From contig NC_016894.1 of NCBI RefSeq assembly GCF_000247605.1, positions 806,001-870,000 of the forward strand: a stretch of DNA of 64,000 nt, in the 5' to 3' direction. The DNA comes from Acetobacterium woodii DSM 1030. GTDB taxonomy: Bacteria; Bacillota; Clostridia; Eubacteriales; Eubacteriaceae. The notes beneath the pieces are model-generated. The model saw only the letters and a list, made by a program, of their open reading frames with translations. It searched no databases and was not told the DNA's origin. The translations under genes and the position numbers were made by a program. Positions 8,622 through 17,688 of this stretch are shown here, in pieces (within the stretch, counting starts at the first letter, position 1; each line of letters opens with the position of its first letter).

Positions 8622-8989
8622 TAATTTTTGTAATAATATTTTTATTTACAATAATAACGATTACACAATGAAATAATAACCCTTTAAACAAAAATAGCTT
8701 AACTGAAATCACCGAAAACGGGATATTCGATAACGAATACTTAGAAATAAATTATGATTGATATTAAAAAGAACTAAAATTAATCTTAAAATATGAAATG
8801 CGACGGTATGTAACTAAAAAGATCGTAAATAACTTAACATAATCAGAATTTTGAAAATAAAAAGGCATATTGTATATCGTTGATACATCGCATATAATTA
8901 TTAGAACTGGCAAAGTGCTTGTTTGGCTTCTACGTCAAATAAACCGGAGATTTAATTAAATTTGAAATAATAAAATTAAGGAGACTATG
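8622..8989. other. AT-rich intergenic region before cardiolipin synthase
   Basis: No open frame or strong hairpin is visible. A short inverted repeat TATTCG-ATAA-CGAATA occurs near 8724-8739. The region must hold the promoter of the cardiolipin synthase gene, but I do not see a confident -35/-10 pair. Confidence 0.4.
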
Positions 8990-10516
8990 ATGAAAAGTAC
9001 ACCAAGCGGTTTTCAGAGTCGCTTTAGGTTAGTAATTAATCTGGTACTGATATTGTTGCAACTGACGGTTATTGGAATCATGATTCTGGGATTTTCTGAT
9101 GATGCAATAATTGCTTATTGGTTGTTTGAAGTGATAGCGGTACTGGTGGTATTAAATATCGTTTATCGCAGAAAATCAGCTGCTTATAAGATGTCCTGGA
9201 TCATTTTTGTGCTGGTCTTTCCAGCGATTGGGGTGATCCTTTATTTTATTTGGGGGCGACAGCATGTATCGAAAAAAGTTAAGGCCCGGTGGTTAGCAAT
9301 TAATAAAAACACCTATGCTAAGTTAGCTCAGAATAAGCAGGTATTTGCGGCAATTGAAGATTCTGGAATTAAAAAAGAAGTTGACCTGATTAACCGTTTA
9401 AGTGGTTTGCCGATTTGGGAAAACACCCAAACTCGCTATTTGAAACTTGGCGAAGAAATGCATCGAGCCAATCTGGAAGCAATTGAAACAGCGGAGAAAT
9501 TTATTTTTCTGGAGTATTTCATTGTCACCGGGGGAAAAATGTATGATGAATTAATGACGGCATTATTCAAAAAAGCGGCAGCAGGTGTTGAAGTGCGGAT
9601 CATGGTAGACGAAATGGGAAGCATTTCGACCCTGCCAAAAGATTTTTATGAGACCTGTGCGAAACACAAAATCCGCAGTATTCCGTTTAATCCCTTATCA
9701 GCATCGTTGTTTAGATTTATCAGTTATCGTGATCATCGAAAAATGACCATTGTTGATGGTCATGTAGCTATTTCCGGGGGCATCAACATTGGTGATGAAT
9801 ACATTAACGAAAAGCGCAGATTTGGACATTGGAAAGACATGGCAGTGCGGCTAGAAGGTGACGCAGTGCTTAGTTTTACCGTTATGTTTCTTAGTATGTG
9901 GGAATATTCAACCGGTGAAGTATCAAATCTGGAAAACTACCGCGGCACGAAAAAATATCCGCAAACAAAGGGATTGGTAATGCCTTTTTGTGACGGTCCC
10001 AATAATTTAAAAAATCCGGCCGAAAATACTTATATGAATATTTTTGCCAATGCGAAAGAATATGTTTATATTACAACCCCTTATCTTATTTTAGATACTG
10101 ATTTGACGAACTGTATTTTATTGGCAGCAAGAAGTGGTGTTGATGTGCGCATTATTACACCGGGAATTCCCGATAAAAAACTGGTCTATGCGACAACTCG
10201 GGCTTTTTATGGTGATTTGCTGGCTGAAGGGGTCAGAGTTTATGAATATTCACCCGGATTTATTCATGGAAAAGTTTTAATTACCGATGATCAGGTGGCA
10301 ATTATTGGTTCGATTAATATGGATTATCGAAGTCTTACCTGGAATTACGAATGCGGGACATGGATTTATGGTTCCCAAACTGTTTTTGACGTAAAAGCGG
10401 ATTTATTGGCAGTGATCGAAGCGAGTCGGGAAATTTGTTATTACGATTGGGAAAAAATATCATTTGCAAAAAAAATTGGTCAAGCGGTCCTAAGAATTGT
10501 CGCGCCGTTAATGTAG
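8990..10516 (+). CDS. cls: cardiolipin synthase (phospholipase D superfamily)
   Basis: This is a 508-residue membrane-bound enzyme that joins phosphatidylglycerol molecules into cardiolipin. Two N-terminal TM helices (about residues 18-38 and 42-60) and a third hydrophobic segment (SWIIFVLVFPAIGVILYFIWG) precede two PLD domains. The HKD motifs are HRKMTIVD (His249) and HGKVLITD (His426), both followed by the usual Gly/Asn-rich SGGINIGDEY and IGSINMDYRS. Length and layout match bacterial Cls. The ATG at 8990 is 6 nt after AAGGAG; an in-frame ATG at 8987 is possible. It appears to be a single-gene unit. Confidence 0.93.
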   Translation: MKSTPSGFQSRFRLVINLVLILLQLTVIGIMILGFSDDAIIAYWLFEVIAVLVVLNIVYRRKSAAYKMSWIIFVLVFPAIGVILYFIWGRQHVSKKVKARWLAINKNTYAKLAQNKQVFAAIEDSGIKKEVDLINRLSGLPIWENTQTRYLKLGEEMHRANLEAIETAEKFIFLEYFIVTGGKMYDELMTALFKKAAAGVEVRIMVDEMGSISTLPKDFYETCAKHKIRSIPFNPLSASLFRFISYRDHRKMTIVDGHVAISGGINIGDEYINEKRRFGHWKDMAVRLEGDAVLSFTVMFLSMWEYSTGEVSNLENYRGTKKYPQTKGLVMPFCDGPNNLKNPAENTYMNIFANAKEYVYITTPYLILDTDLTNCILLAARSGVDVRIITPGIPDKKLVYATTRAFYGDLLAEGVRVYEYSPGFIHGKVLITDDQVAIIGSINMDYRSLTWNYECGTWIYGSQTVFDVKADLLAVIEASREICYYDWEKISFAKKIGQAVLRIVAPLM

Positions 10517-10614
10517 CGCGGTGATGGTCAAAAGATTGCACAACAGCATTCTAGTGGTATTTGTCAACGGGGATTTTAATAACTGCTTCGAGGTTGCGTA
10601 AAAAGGAGAAAGAC

Positions 10615-11403
10615 ATGAAAATAGCTGTAATTCAAATGAATGTAGAATTAAAAAAACTTGACGCAAATTATCGTAAAGCTGAAAGTTGGATTAACAAAGC
10701 CGCTGCGGCGAAAGCCGATGTGGTGGTGCTTCCCGAAATGTGGAGCGGCGGTTTTTTGACTAATGTGATGGCCGAACGTTTAGCTGATGAGGATGGACAA
10801 CGGACAAAAGATTTTCTCGCGAAACTGTCAAAGAAATTACACATCAATATCGTCGGGGGTTCGGTGGCAACAAAGAAAGGGCAGGATTATTTCAATACCT
10901 GTTATGTTGCCAATCGCGAAGGGCGGATCATTGCTGATTATGATAAAGCACATCTTTTTAGTTTTGCCGGTGAAGATAAACGATTTGGGGCAGGGGAGCG
11001 GTTGGTTACTTTTTCGCTTGACGGAATTCCATGTGGCATTATCATCTGTTATGAGGTTCGCTTTCCCGAGTGGTCCAGAAAACAGGCGTTAGCCGGAACG
11101 AAGGTGCTTTTTGTACCGGCTGAATGGCCCCTGAAACGAGTTGGTCACTGGCGTATTTTAAATCAGGCCAGAGCAATCGAAAATCAGATGTTTGTGGTCG
11201 CCGTTAATGGCTGTGGCGAAGCATTAAAAGATCAACAAAATGGCGGAAATTCAATGATTATTGATCCACTGGGAGAGCTGTTGGCAGATGCGGGGACAGA
11301 ACCTGAGGAAAAAATGATTTTGGCTGATGTCGAGCCATCAGAATTGGAAAAAGTCAGGAATAACATGACCGTGTTTTTAGATCGGCGACCAGAGCTTTAC
11401 TGA
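10615..11403 (+). CDS. nitrilase-family carbon-nitrogen hydrolase (omega-amidase/MtnU-like)
   Basis: This 262-residue protein belongs to the nitrilase superfamily. The catalytic triad is visible as Glu41 (LPEMWSGG), Lys111 (YDKAHLF) and Cys145 (IIICYEVRFPE). The C-terminal FLDRRPELY resembles omega-amidase/MtnU-type members, which hydrolyse 2-oxo acid amides such as 2-oxoglutaramate. Exact substrate assignment is inference. The ATG at 10615 follows AAAAGGAGAAAGAC. The HTH regulator gene follows, and the glutamine-synthetase/glutamate-synthase-like operon begins 1.8 kb downstream. An amidase acting on glutamine-derived products would fit that neighbourhood, though common regulation is not shown. 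Confidence 0.85.
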   Translation: MKIAVIQMNVELKKLDANYRKAESWINKAAAAKADVVVLPEMWSGGFLTNVMAERLADEDGQRTKDFLAKLSKKLHINIVGGSVATKKGQDYFNTCYVANREGRIIADYDKAHLFSFAGEDKRFGAGERLVTFSLDGIPCGIIICYEVRFPEWSRKQALAGTKVLFVPAEWPLKRVGHWRILNQARAIENQMFVVAVNGCGEALKDQQNGGNSMIIDPLGELLADAGTEPEEKMILADVEPSELEKVRNNMTVFLDRRPELY

Positions 11404-11484
11404 TTGACGGTTACTAAGAATAGAATCGGTTTAGTAAAAGTCCAGTTATTTGAAAATGAAATGATAATTTTGGAGAGAGGTTAT

Positions 11485-12954
11485 ATGGCGCAGATTAATA
11501 CAAGAATAGGTTATTTAATGGATATGCTGGGAATTAGTGGGAAGGAATTGGCACTGGCAATTGGAACAGATACAACGGCGGTGAGTAAATGGCGGAGTGG
11601 TCAACGAAAATTGAAATATCGCTCTAAGTATAGTAAACGAATTGCCGCTTATTTTTTAAGTGAGCCGTACACATTTCAAAAACAGCGTATTATTTCATTG
11701 CTTTCTAACGATGGAATGACAAAAGAAAACAAAACGGATGATGAAATAATTGAAATGTTAAGCGTTTGGATGACGGTTGATTCATTAGAGATATTAGAAA
11801 GAGGCGCATTATCAGATCGTCAGAAATCAGAAACGCCGGTGGAAGTTTATTCTGGTTACGCCGGTTGGAAGCAAGCGGTTAAAATATTTTGGGAGACGGT
11901 GCAATTTCTGCCACCGGGACAGAAAATTTACATCGGCGATTTTGGCGATGTTCAATGGGATATTCTGGGGGCAGAGTCGGTTCGGGAAATGGTTAACAGT
12001 ATCAAACGGGTTATTGAGGCTGGTCATAAAGTGGTGATTATTGACAAAATGACGGACCAATATAAACCTTATATAGTGATTTTACGATGGCTGCCGATTT
12101 ATTTAAAAAAAGAAGTGGAAGTTCTTTATTTCCAAAAAGACTTAAAGGAATTTTACAAAAAAAGTATTTATGCGGTCGAAAATTATATTGCAATGGTAGG
12201 CATGAGTCTTGAGGAAGGCAATTGTGAAAACTTGACGATGCTTCACCGCGATTCGATCAGTGTCAATTTTTATCTTAAAATGGTGGAATCCATTGCCACA
12301 AAATCAAAACGGCTCATTTACACATCAAAATTGACCGATGTCATGAAAATGGTAAATCTGATGGAAGAAAATTTTAAACCCAATCAGTTAACGTATATGA
12401 TTAATCACTTGCCTACTTTTCGAAATATGCCGCTTCATTTACTTGAACGGATATTAGTTGCCAATGAGGTAAGTGGAGAAAAAATGGCAATTTGCTTAAA
12501 AGCGAATCGGAAACGCAAAGAATTAAGAGATAAATTCAATTATCGACAAATTTATGATCTTGATGCGATTGAAAAGGCATTGCAGCAGGAATATTTTATT
12601 GATTATGACTTATCCCAGGTTATTGGCAAAGAGGCGAAAATAGCCAATGCTTTTTTTAGAGAACAGCTGGAGTATATTTCAAAATTTAAAGCCAGTGAGA
12701 TCTACACATTGGTAATGACCTCATTTAAAGATTTGAATTTGAATATTGATAATACTGAAATTGTGGTGCAAGACGACAGTATTGTTATTGCCTGGAATTC
12801 CGAATATTATGATCGCCGGATGTATTGTAAAGAATTAACAGTGGTAGGGGGGTATTTTAATTATTTAAAAGAGATCTGGAACCAAATTCCGTTGATTGCT
12901 AAAAATGATGAATGGACCAAAAAGCAATTAAGAAGGATGTTGGACAAAGGATGA
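11485..12954 (+). CDS. large HTH (XRE-like) transcriptional regulator
   Basis: This 489-residue protein has an N-terminal helix-turn-helix (RIGYLMDMLGISGKELALAIGTDTTAVSKWRSGQRKL, split across residues ~5-45) of XRE/Cro type. A long C-terminal region of about 400 residues has no recognisable domain; it could be an effector-sensing part. The start is the ATG at 11485, preceded by TGGAGAGAGGTTAT; the reading frame extends 27 codons upstream without a good initiation site. It ends 270 bp before the amine/glutamate operon in the same orientation, with a strong promoter and a stem-loop between, so it is the best candidate for that operon's regulator. No homologue of known function comes to mind. 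Confidence 0.7.
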   Translation: MAQINTRIGYLMDMLGISGKELALAIGTDTTAVSKWRSGQRKLKYRSKYSKRIAAYFLSEPYTFQKQRIISLLSNDGMTKENKTDDEIIEMLSVWMTVDSLEILERGALSDRQKSETPVEVYSGYAGWKQAVKIFWETVQFLPPGQKIYIGDFGDVQWDILGAESVREMVNSIKRVIEAGHKVVIIDKMTDQYKPYIVILRWLPIYLKKEVEVLYFQKDLKEFYKKSIYAVENYIAMVGMSLEEGNCENLTMLHRDSISVNFYLKMVESIATKSKRLIYTSKLTDVMKMVNLMEENFKPNQLTYMINHLPTFRNMPLHLLERILVANEVSGEKMAICLKANRKRKELRDKFNYRQIYDLDAIEKALQQEYFIDYDLSQVIGKEAKIANAFFREQLEYISKFKASEIYTLVMTSFKDLNLNIDNTEIVVQDDSIVIAWNSEYYDRRMYCKELTVVGGYFNYLKEIWNQIPLIAKNDEWTKKQLRRMLDKG

Positions 12955-12989
12955 CAATTTTACGACAACTTTTTGTGAAAAATAATATA

Positions 12990-13018
12990 TTGACATAAAA
13001 TTAGCGTCAAGATATAAT
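12990..13018 (+). promoter_or_regulatory. consensus sigma-A promoter
   Basis: TTGACA (12990-12995), a 17-nt spacer and TATAAT (13013-13018) match the consensus at every position. Transcription would start near 13025, about 17 nt before a strong stem-loop. Confidence 0.75.
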
Positions 13019-13041
13019 AAACTCACTAAAAGAGTTGACGA

Positions 13042-13079
13042 AGGCGTCACATCAGGAAACTGATGTGACGCCTTTTTTT
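13042..13079 (+). terminator. strong intrinsic terminator or attenuator just after a promoter
   Basis: AGGCGTCACATCAG and CTGATGTGACGCCT form a 14-bp perfect stem with a GAAA tetraloop, followed by seven T. It would end a transcript of only ~55 nt from the promoter at 12990-13018, or act as an attenuator in front of the permease gene. It may also end the upstream regulator transcript. Confidence 0.85.
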
Positions 13080-13223
13080 CGTGAATGAATGAATCGTTTT
13101 TTATCGGGGCAGCTGCAGGTGCTCAAATAAAAAATAGAACACCTGATTCATTAAAGTTCATGAAAAAATTTGATGTCGCTGGACTGTCAAAGTTATTAAT
13201 AAAAAGAATAGGAGAAGCTTATT

Positions 13224-14639
13224 ATGAACGAAAAAGGAAAGTTAGGATTAGGTAGCGGCGTAGCCATATGTGTGGGACTCATTGTGGCAACGAGTTGTTT
13301 GTTATCACTGGGTGTCGGAATGGGATTAGCCGGCAAAGCGTTTATCATTCCGTTAATCGTTGTTGTTATTTTAAATGCCTTTATCGCGTTATCATTTTCA
13401 GAATTGCATACATTGATGCCAAATGTCGATGGCGGCGTGGGTCAATATTCGCTGGTTGGTTTAGGACCGGTGGCATCGATGATTTCAAATATTTCAGCTT
13501 ATGTAATTACGATGGTATTTGCTTCATCCGTTGAAATTGCGATGTGTGGGTTGGTATTAAATGAATTTTTTCCACAAATTCCGGCCGTTGCCATTAGTGT
13601 AATTGTGCTTGTGGTGATTGGGATTGTCAATCTTTTTGGAGTAGACTTATTCTCGAAGGTCCAAAACCTGGTCGTAATCCTGTTGATTGGCTCATTGATT
13701 GGAATGGGCATTATCAGCTTCTTTAAATTAGGAACCGGAACCGTGATTACAGCAGCCCAGCAAACAGCTCCAGCAATTACTGGAATTGGCGGGTTGATGG
13801 GTTTATCAGCGATTGCATTTTGGTTATTTATCGGGGTTGAATTTATTATTCCGGTGGCCAAAGATTTAAAGAATCCCAAACGTGACGTATTGCTTTCGAT
13901 GATATTGGCGTTAATATTGCTGTTTGTGGTACAGGCGGTATTGGGCGTTGGGATGACAAATTATGTCAGTCTGGATGTCCTGGCTTCAAGTGCAATGCCA
14001 CATATGGTTTTTGCCGAAGCGGTATTAGGAGATTTTGGGAAAGCCTGGATGGGAATTGTTACGCTGTTAGCCGGAATTAGTACCTTAAATACGGTCTTGG
14101 CAAGCAGTGCCAGAATTATCTGTGGAATGTCTGAAGAAGGTATGATGCCAAGTATTTTCAAAAAAATCAACAAAAAAAATGTCCCTGTTTTTGGACTGGC
14201 ACTGATGATGCTTGCTGATTTTGGGATTGTAGTAACCGGTTTTGCACAGTCAAATGCATTAACAAATTTGATTCTGGCAGCATCGTGTTTCTGGTTAATG
14301 TCGTATATTTTAACTCATATTAATGTGTTAGTGCTGCGTAAGCGATATCCGAATATGGAAAGAAACAAAAAGCTGGTTTTGATGGGAATTCCACAAATTA
14401 TTGGTATCTTAGGCAATATCTATATGATTTGGAATATTAGTTCGGACCCGGCTTCGCGACTGGCCATTTATCAAGTGTGCGGCGTATTGTTTGCGATCTT
14501 GGTAACGTATGCTCTGATCTGGGTGATTGGCGTTATGAAAGTAAAACCATTTGAACCAGTCGACATTGACAAAGTTAACAATGATGCAATCGAATTTGAA
14601 AAAGGAAACAAGAAAAGATTGGTTGAAGCAACCGAATAA
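13224..14639 (+). CDS. APC-family amino acid/amine permease
   Basis: This 471-residue protein has about twelve predicted TM helices and begins LGSGVAICVGLIVATSCLLSLGVGMG, the glycine-rich TM1 of the amino acid-polyamine-organocation superfamily. The conserved loop FIPVAKDLKNPKRDV, seen here as EFIIPVAKDLKNPKRD, is also present. It takes up amino acids or amines; the specific substrate is not readable. GGAGAAGCTTATT precedes the ATG. It is the first gene of a compact operon; the next start codon is 14 bp after its stop. Its position suggests it imports the substrate of the glutamine-synthetase-like ligase that follows. Confidence 0.88.
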   Translation: MNEKGKLGLGSGVAICVGLIVATSCLLSLGVGMGLAGKAFIIPLIVVVILNAFIALSFSELHTLMPNVDGGVGQYSLVGLGPVASMISNISAYVITMVFASSVEIAMCGLVLNEFFPQIPAVAISVIVLVVIGIVNLFGVDLFSKVQNLVVILLIGSLIGMGIISFFKLGTGTVITAAQQTAPAITGIGGLMGLSAIAFWLFIGVEFIIPVAKDLKNPKRDVLLSMILALILLFVVQAVLGVGMTNYVSLDVLASSAMPHMVFAEAVLGDFGKAWMGIVTLLAGISTLNTVLASSARIICGMSEEGMMPSIFKKINKKNVPVFGLALMMLADFGIVVTGFAQSNALTNLILAASCFWLMSYILTHINVLVLRKRYPNMERNKKLVLMGIPQIIGILGNIYMIWNISSDPASRLAIYQVCGVLFAILVTYALIWVIGVMKVKPFEPVDIDKVNNDAIEFEKGNKKRLVEATE

Positions 14640-14653
14640 TTGGAGGTAACATG

Positions 14654-16018
14654 ATGGGAAATGATCTATATACAGGGATGGAAAAACAAACAATAACGTC
14701 CATTAAAAAACAAATTGAAGAAAATAATGTAAAAATGATCCGTTTGGAATATACCGATATCTTGGGAATTAACCGCGGTAAACTGATGCCGGTTTCGATG
14801 ATTGATGAAATTTTTGGCGATGGCATTGCGTTTTGTACAGTCAGTTTGGCGATGGCATTTAATAACGATATCGTGAACTCAAAATATTTTTCCGAAACCA
14901 ATGATGATATGAAAGTGATTGGCGATCCGTCTACTTTTGTCATTTTGCCGCATTGTGATAAAACGGCTTTTGTGCTAGGTGAATTATATTATATGGATGA
15001 ACCGATGTTACAGGCACCACGAGAGTTTCTGAAAAAAATGGTTCAGGAATATCATAAACTGGGATTGGATCCAATTGCGGCCAGTGAGCTGGAATTTTAT
15101 GTTTATAATAAAGGTGAAAGTGGATATCAGGATCCTTACACCAAACAGCCCTGTACCTGTTATACCGCCAATAAGCGGATTGACCCGAAACGTTTTTTAT
15201 ATAAGTTGACCGAGACGTTCGAAACCATGGGTTTTAATGTTTTGTATATGAATCATGAATATTATCCGGGCCAATTTGAGTACAATTGGAAACATTCAAA
15301 AATTGTTCGAGCCGCCGATGAAAGTTCTGTCTTTAAAGCCTTGAGTAAAGATATTGCCGAAACCAATGATTTGATGGTGACTTTTATGGGGAAACCCAAA
15401 AATGCATCCGGTGGGAGTGGGTGTCACTTTCATATTTCTTTTAACGATATAGAAACAGAAGATAATGTCTGTCACGATAAAACCAAAGAAAATGACCTGG
15501 CCGATGTATTACGCTATTTTATTGGCGGTGTCATTAAACATGCCAAAGGTCTGACTGCTTTTTTAGCCCCGACGGTTAATTGTTATAAGCGTTATCAACC
15601 CGATTCTTTTGCCCCCATTTATATTGGTTGGGGTTACGATAATCGAACGACGTATATTCGCGTCCCTCAAGAACGGGGCAAAGCAACACGGATGGAAATT
15701 CGGGCCGGGAGTGCGGCATCAAACGCTTATCTGGCATTAGGGGGGATTTTGGCCGCAGGACTTGATGGCATCAAAAATAAGATTGAGCCGCCAGAGGTTG
15801 TTACGACTGATCTTTATCATGATACCGAAAAACAAAACGAACAAGTGCCGAAAAGCCTATTTAGCGCCTTGAAATGTCTGGAAGAAGATACCTGGCTGAT
15901 GGAACATGTCGGCAAAGAATTAGTGGATGTTTTTTTACAGCTGAAACGAAAAGAAATTGAAGAATATAAAAAATATGTTACCGACTGGGAATGGGACACC
16001 TATTCTTACCATATTTAA
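14654..16018 (+). CDS. glutamine synthetase-like gamma-glutamyl ligase (GlnT/GMAS/PuuA type)
   Basis: This is a 454-residue enzyme of the glutamine synthetase superfamily. The N-terminal beta-grasp part (RLEYTDILGINRGKLMPV) and the catalytic core are intact: SELEFYVY and HEYYPGQFEYN (metal-binding Glu residues), GSGCHFHISF (His), NCYKRYQPDSFAP, GYDNRTTYIRVP (Arg) and RMEIRAGSAASNAYLA. The C-terminal TDWEWDTYSYHI resembles the GlnT/PuuA/GMAS groups rather than housekeeping GlnA, which has an adenylylation loop here absent. The likely reaction is ATP-dependent ligation of an amine to the gamma-carboxyl of glutamate. In methylotrophs the homologous gene sits beside the same split glutamate synthase genes as here. 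Start ATG 14654 is 7 nt after GGAGG; ATG 14651 is also possible. The amine is unknown. Confidence 0.85.
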   Translation: MGNDLYTGMEKQTITSIKKQIEENNVKMIRLEYTDILGINRGKLMPVSMIDEIFGDGIAFCTVSLAMAFNNDIVNSKYFSETNDDMKVIGDPSTFVILPHCDKTAFVLGELYYMDEPMLQAPREFLKKMVQEYHKLGLDPIAASELEFYVYNKGESGYQDPYTKQPCTCYTANKRIDPKRFLYKLTETFETMGFNVLYMNHEYYPGQFEYNWKHSKIVRAADESSVFKALSKDIAETNDLMVTFMGKPKNASGGSGCHFHISFNDIETEDNVCHDKTKENDLADVLRYFIGGVIKHAKGLTAFLAPTVNCYKRYQPDSFAPIYIGWGYDNRTTYIRVPQERGKATRMEIRAGSAASNAYLALGGILAAGLDGIKNKIEPPEVVTTDLYHDTEKQNEQVPKSLFSALKCLEEDTWLMEHVGKELVDVFLQLKRKEIEEYKKYVTDWEWDTYSYHI

Positions 16019-16076
16019 ATCATAAACATTTAAGTCAGCATTAAAATATGGAGGAATAACAAGAAGGAGAAAAACA

Positions 16077-16973
16077 ATGTGTGGAATAGCGGGAATTATT
16101 AGTAAAGAACCAATGGATGTTTCATCCAATCTGTTGGGAATGTTAGGTTTAATACAACATCGGGGACCGGATGCCAGTGGGATTGCTATTTTCCCGAAAG
16201 ATGAGAAGATAACGTTACGAATATCGATGGATAAAGAAGAACGCGTGGCCGAGATTAGAGAAATTATCGGTAATTACGGGAAAATTTGCAATGAAAAATT
16301 GATTGCGGCGGGCGAAAGTATTCCGCTGGCTGAATATCGCCTCGAAATGGATAAGGATCAGGTTCAGCCACTTCATTTTGCAATAAATAAAGCCGAAGGT
16401 TTAGCAATCCACTCATTAGGTGATGGGATTAAGGTTTATAAAGAAGGCGGCTGTTTGCAAAATCTGACCGGAAAACATGAAATTGAAACAAAACTCTGTC
16501 GCCATGGCATCGGACATGTGCGAATGGCGACCGAAAGCGTTGAAGATATTAATGCGGCTCATCCCTTTGTATCGCCGTTTTATCCGGAGTTGGCGATCGT
16601 TCACAACGGGCAATTTACCAATTATTTTAAAATGAGGCGTTTTCTGGAGTCCAAAGGGGTTAAGTTTAAAACGATGAATGACTCTGAAGCGGCCAGTCAT
16701 TTAATTGCTTATGCGATGAACCAAAATGGCGGAAATTTGCAGGAGTCCCTGATATATGCGGCAGACCAACTCGATGGCATTTATTGTATTATTGCCGCAA
16801 CCGAAAATCAAATTGGTTTTGTTAAAGACAAGCTGGGAATTAAACCATTACTTTTAGTGGAATCCGATAAGTATATCATGTTAGGTTCTGAACAAATCGA
16901 ATTTTCGGCCGTTGACGAAGACCTTTTTGCAGAAGAAATGGAACCGGGAGAGGTGCGCGTATGGAATATTTAG
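16077..16973 (+). CDS. class II glutamine amidotransferase (GltB N-domain-like; GlxB/MgsA type)
   Basis: This is a 298-residue stand-alone class II amidotransferase. It begins MCGIAGIISK, so Cys2 becomes the N-terminal nucleophile after Met removal. The family motifs HRGPDASGIA, GIGHVRMATES and AHPFVSPFYPELAIVHNGQFTNY are present. It corresponds to the first domain of glutamate synthase and to GlxB/MgsA of the rhizobial glx and methylotroph mgs loci. It should hydrolyse a gamma-glutamyl amide and pass ammonia or an amine to the FMN subunit. The 3' end overlaps the next gene by 13 bp. It is well separated in sequence from the full-length GltB at 36731-41320. Confidence 0.88.
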   Translation: MCGIAGIISKEPMDVSSNLLGMLGLIQHRGPDASGIAIFPKDEKITLRISMDKEERVAEIREIIGNYGKICNEKLIAAGESIPLAEYRLEMDKDQVQPLHFAINKAEGLAIHSLGDGIKVYKEGGCLQNLTGKHEIETKLCRHGIGHVRMATESVEDINAAHPFVSPFYPELAIVHNGQFTNYFKMRRFLESKGVKFKTMNDSEAASHLIAYAMNQNGGNLQESLIYAADQLDGIYCIIAATENQIGFVKDKLGIKPLLLVESDKYIMLGSEQIEFSAVDEDLFAEEMEPGEVRVWNI

Positions 16974-17683
16974 ATTTAGCCAATGTTGAAAATGAACGGG
17001 TTAATTACCTGATAAAAGATAAATTAAAGGAATCTCACGATCTGGTGCTTCAAAATGTTAACTCCATGCACAATATCTGTGCCGGTTTATCGGGGACCTG
17101 TCATGTGACGGTTGAAGACAGCACTGGTTTGTATACCGGCAGTTTTTTGGAAGGACCAACGCTGAGAATTAAAGGAAATGTTGGTTGGTACGCCGGAGAT
17201 GACATGATGTCCGGTGAATTGATTGTCGAAAAAAACACCGGCTGCAATATTGGCGCCTATATTAATGGGGGAAATATCGTCATTTATGGCAATACCGGAA
17301 GTCGTGTTGGTTACGGGATGAAAGGCGGTAATATTATTGTCTGCGGATCGGCGGGAAGATGGGCCGGAATGATGGCCATGGGCGGTGATTTGATTGTTTT
17401 AGGAAGTCTTGGTAAAGAAGCGGGAGAATCAATGTATGCCGGGAAAATTTTTACCAGCGACCCGGAAGCCGAAACAAAAATGGGCGGTAATGTTTTTTAT
17501 GACAGCATCACCCCAGCAGAAATAGAAAAGCTGAATGGCTTATTTGCACAATATCAAATAGCCGCCGAGGCAAAAGACTTTCATGTTATTCGTCCGGTAC
17601 TCAGCGGGAGACATGAGTATGTCTTATTTAAACCGGATTTAAAACCGGAATTAGCACGAAAATATTCAGTAAAGCGAGGATGA
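16961..17683 (+). CDS. GXGXG-domain protein (GltB C-terminal domain-like; GlxC/MgsB type)
   Basis: This 240-residue protein is a right-handed beta-helix built of repeated Gly-x-x-Gly-x-x-Gly turns (GNVGWYAGDDMMSGELIV, GNTGSRVGYGMKGGNIIV, GSAGRWAGMMAMGGDLIV). This is the structural C-terminal domain of glutamate synthase as a separate subunit. It has no catalytic residues of its own and holds the amidotransferase and FMN subunits together. GGGAGAGG precedes the ATG by 8 nt inside the upstream gene. Its stop codon at 17681-17683 ends 5 nt before the next preferred start, so the three split glutamate synthase genes are tightly coupled. Confidence 0.88.
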   Translation: MEYLDLANVENERVNYLIKDKLKESHDLVLQNVNSMHNICAGLSGTCHVTVEDSTGLYTGSFLEGPTLRIKGNVGWYAGDDMMSGELIVEKNTGCNIGAYINGGNIVIYGNTGSRVGYGMKGGNIIVCGSAGRWAGMMAMGGDLIVLGSLGKEAGESMYAGKIFTSDPEAETKMGGNVFYDSITPAEIEKLNGLFAQYQIAAEAKDFHVIRPVLSGRHEYVLFKPDLKPELARKYSVKRG

Positions 17684-17688
17684 TGGGC

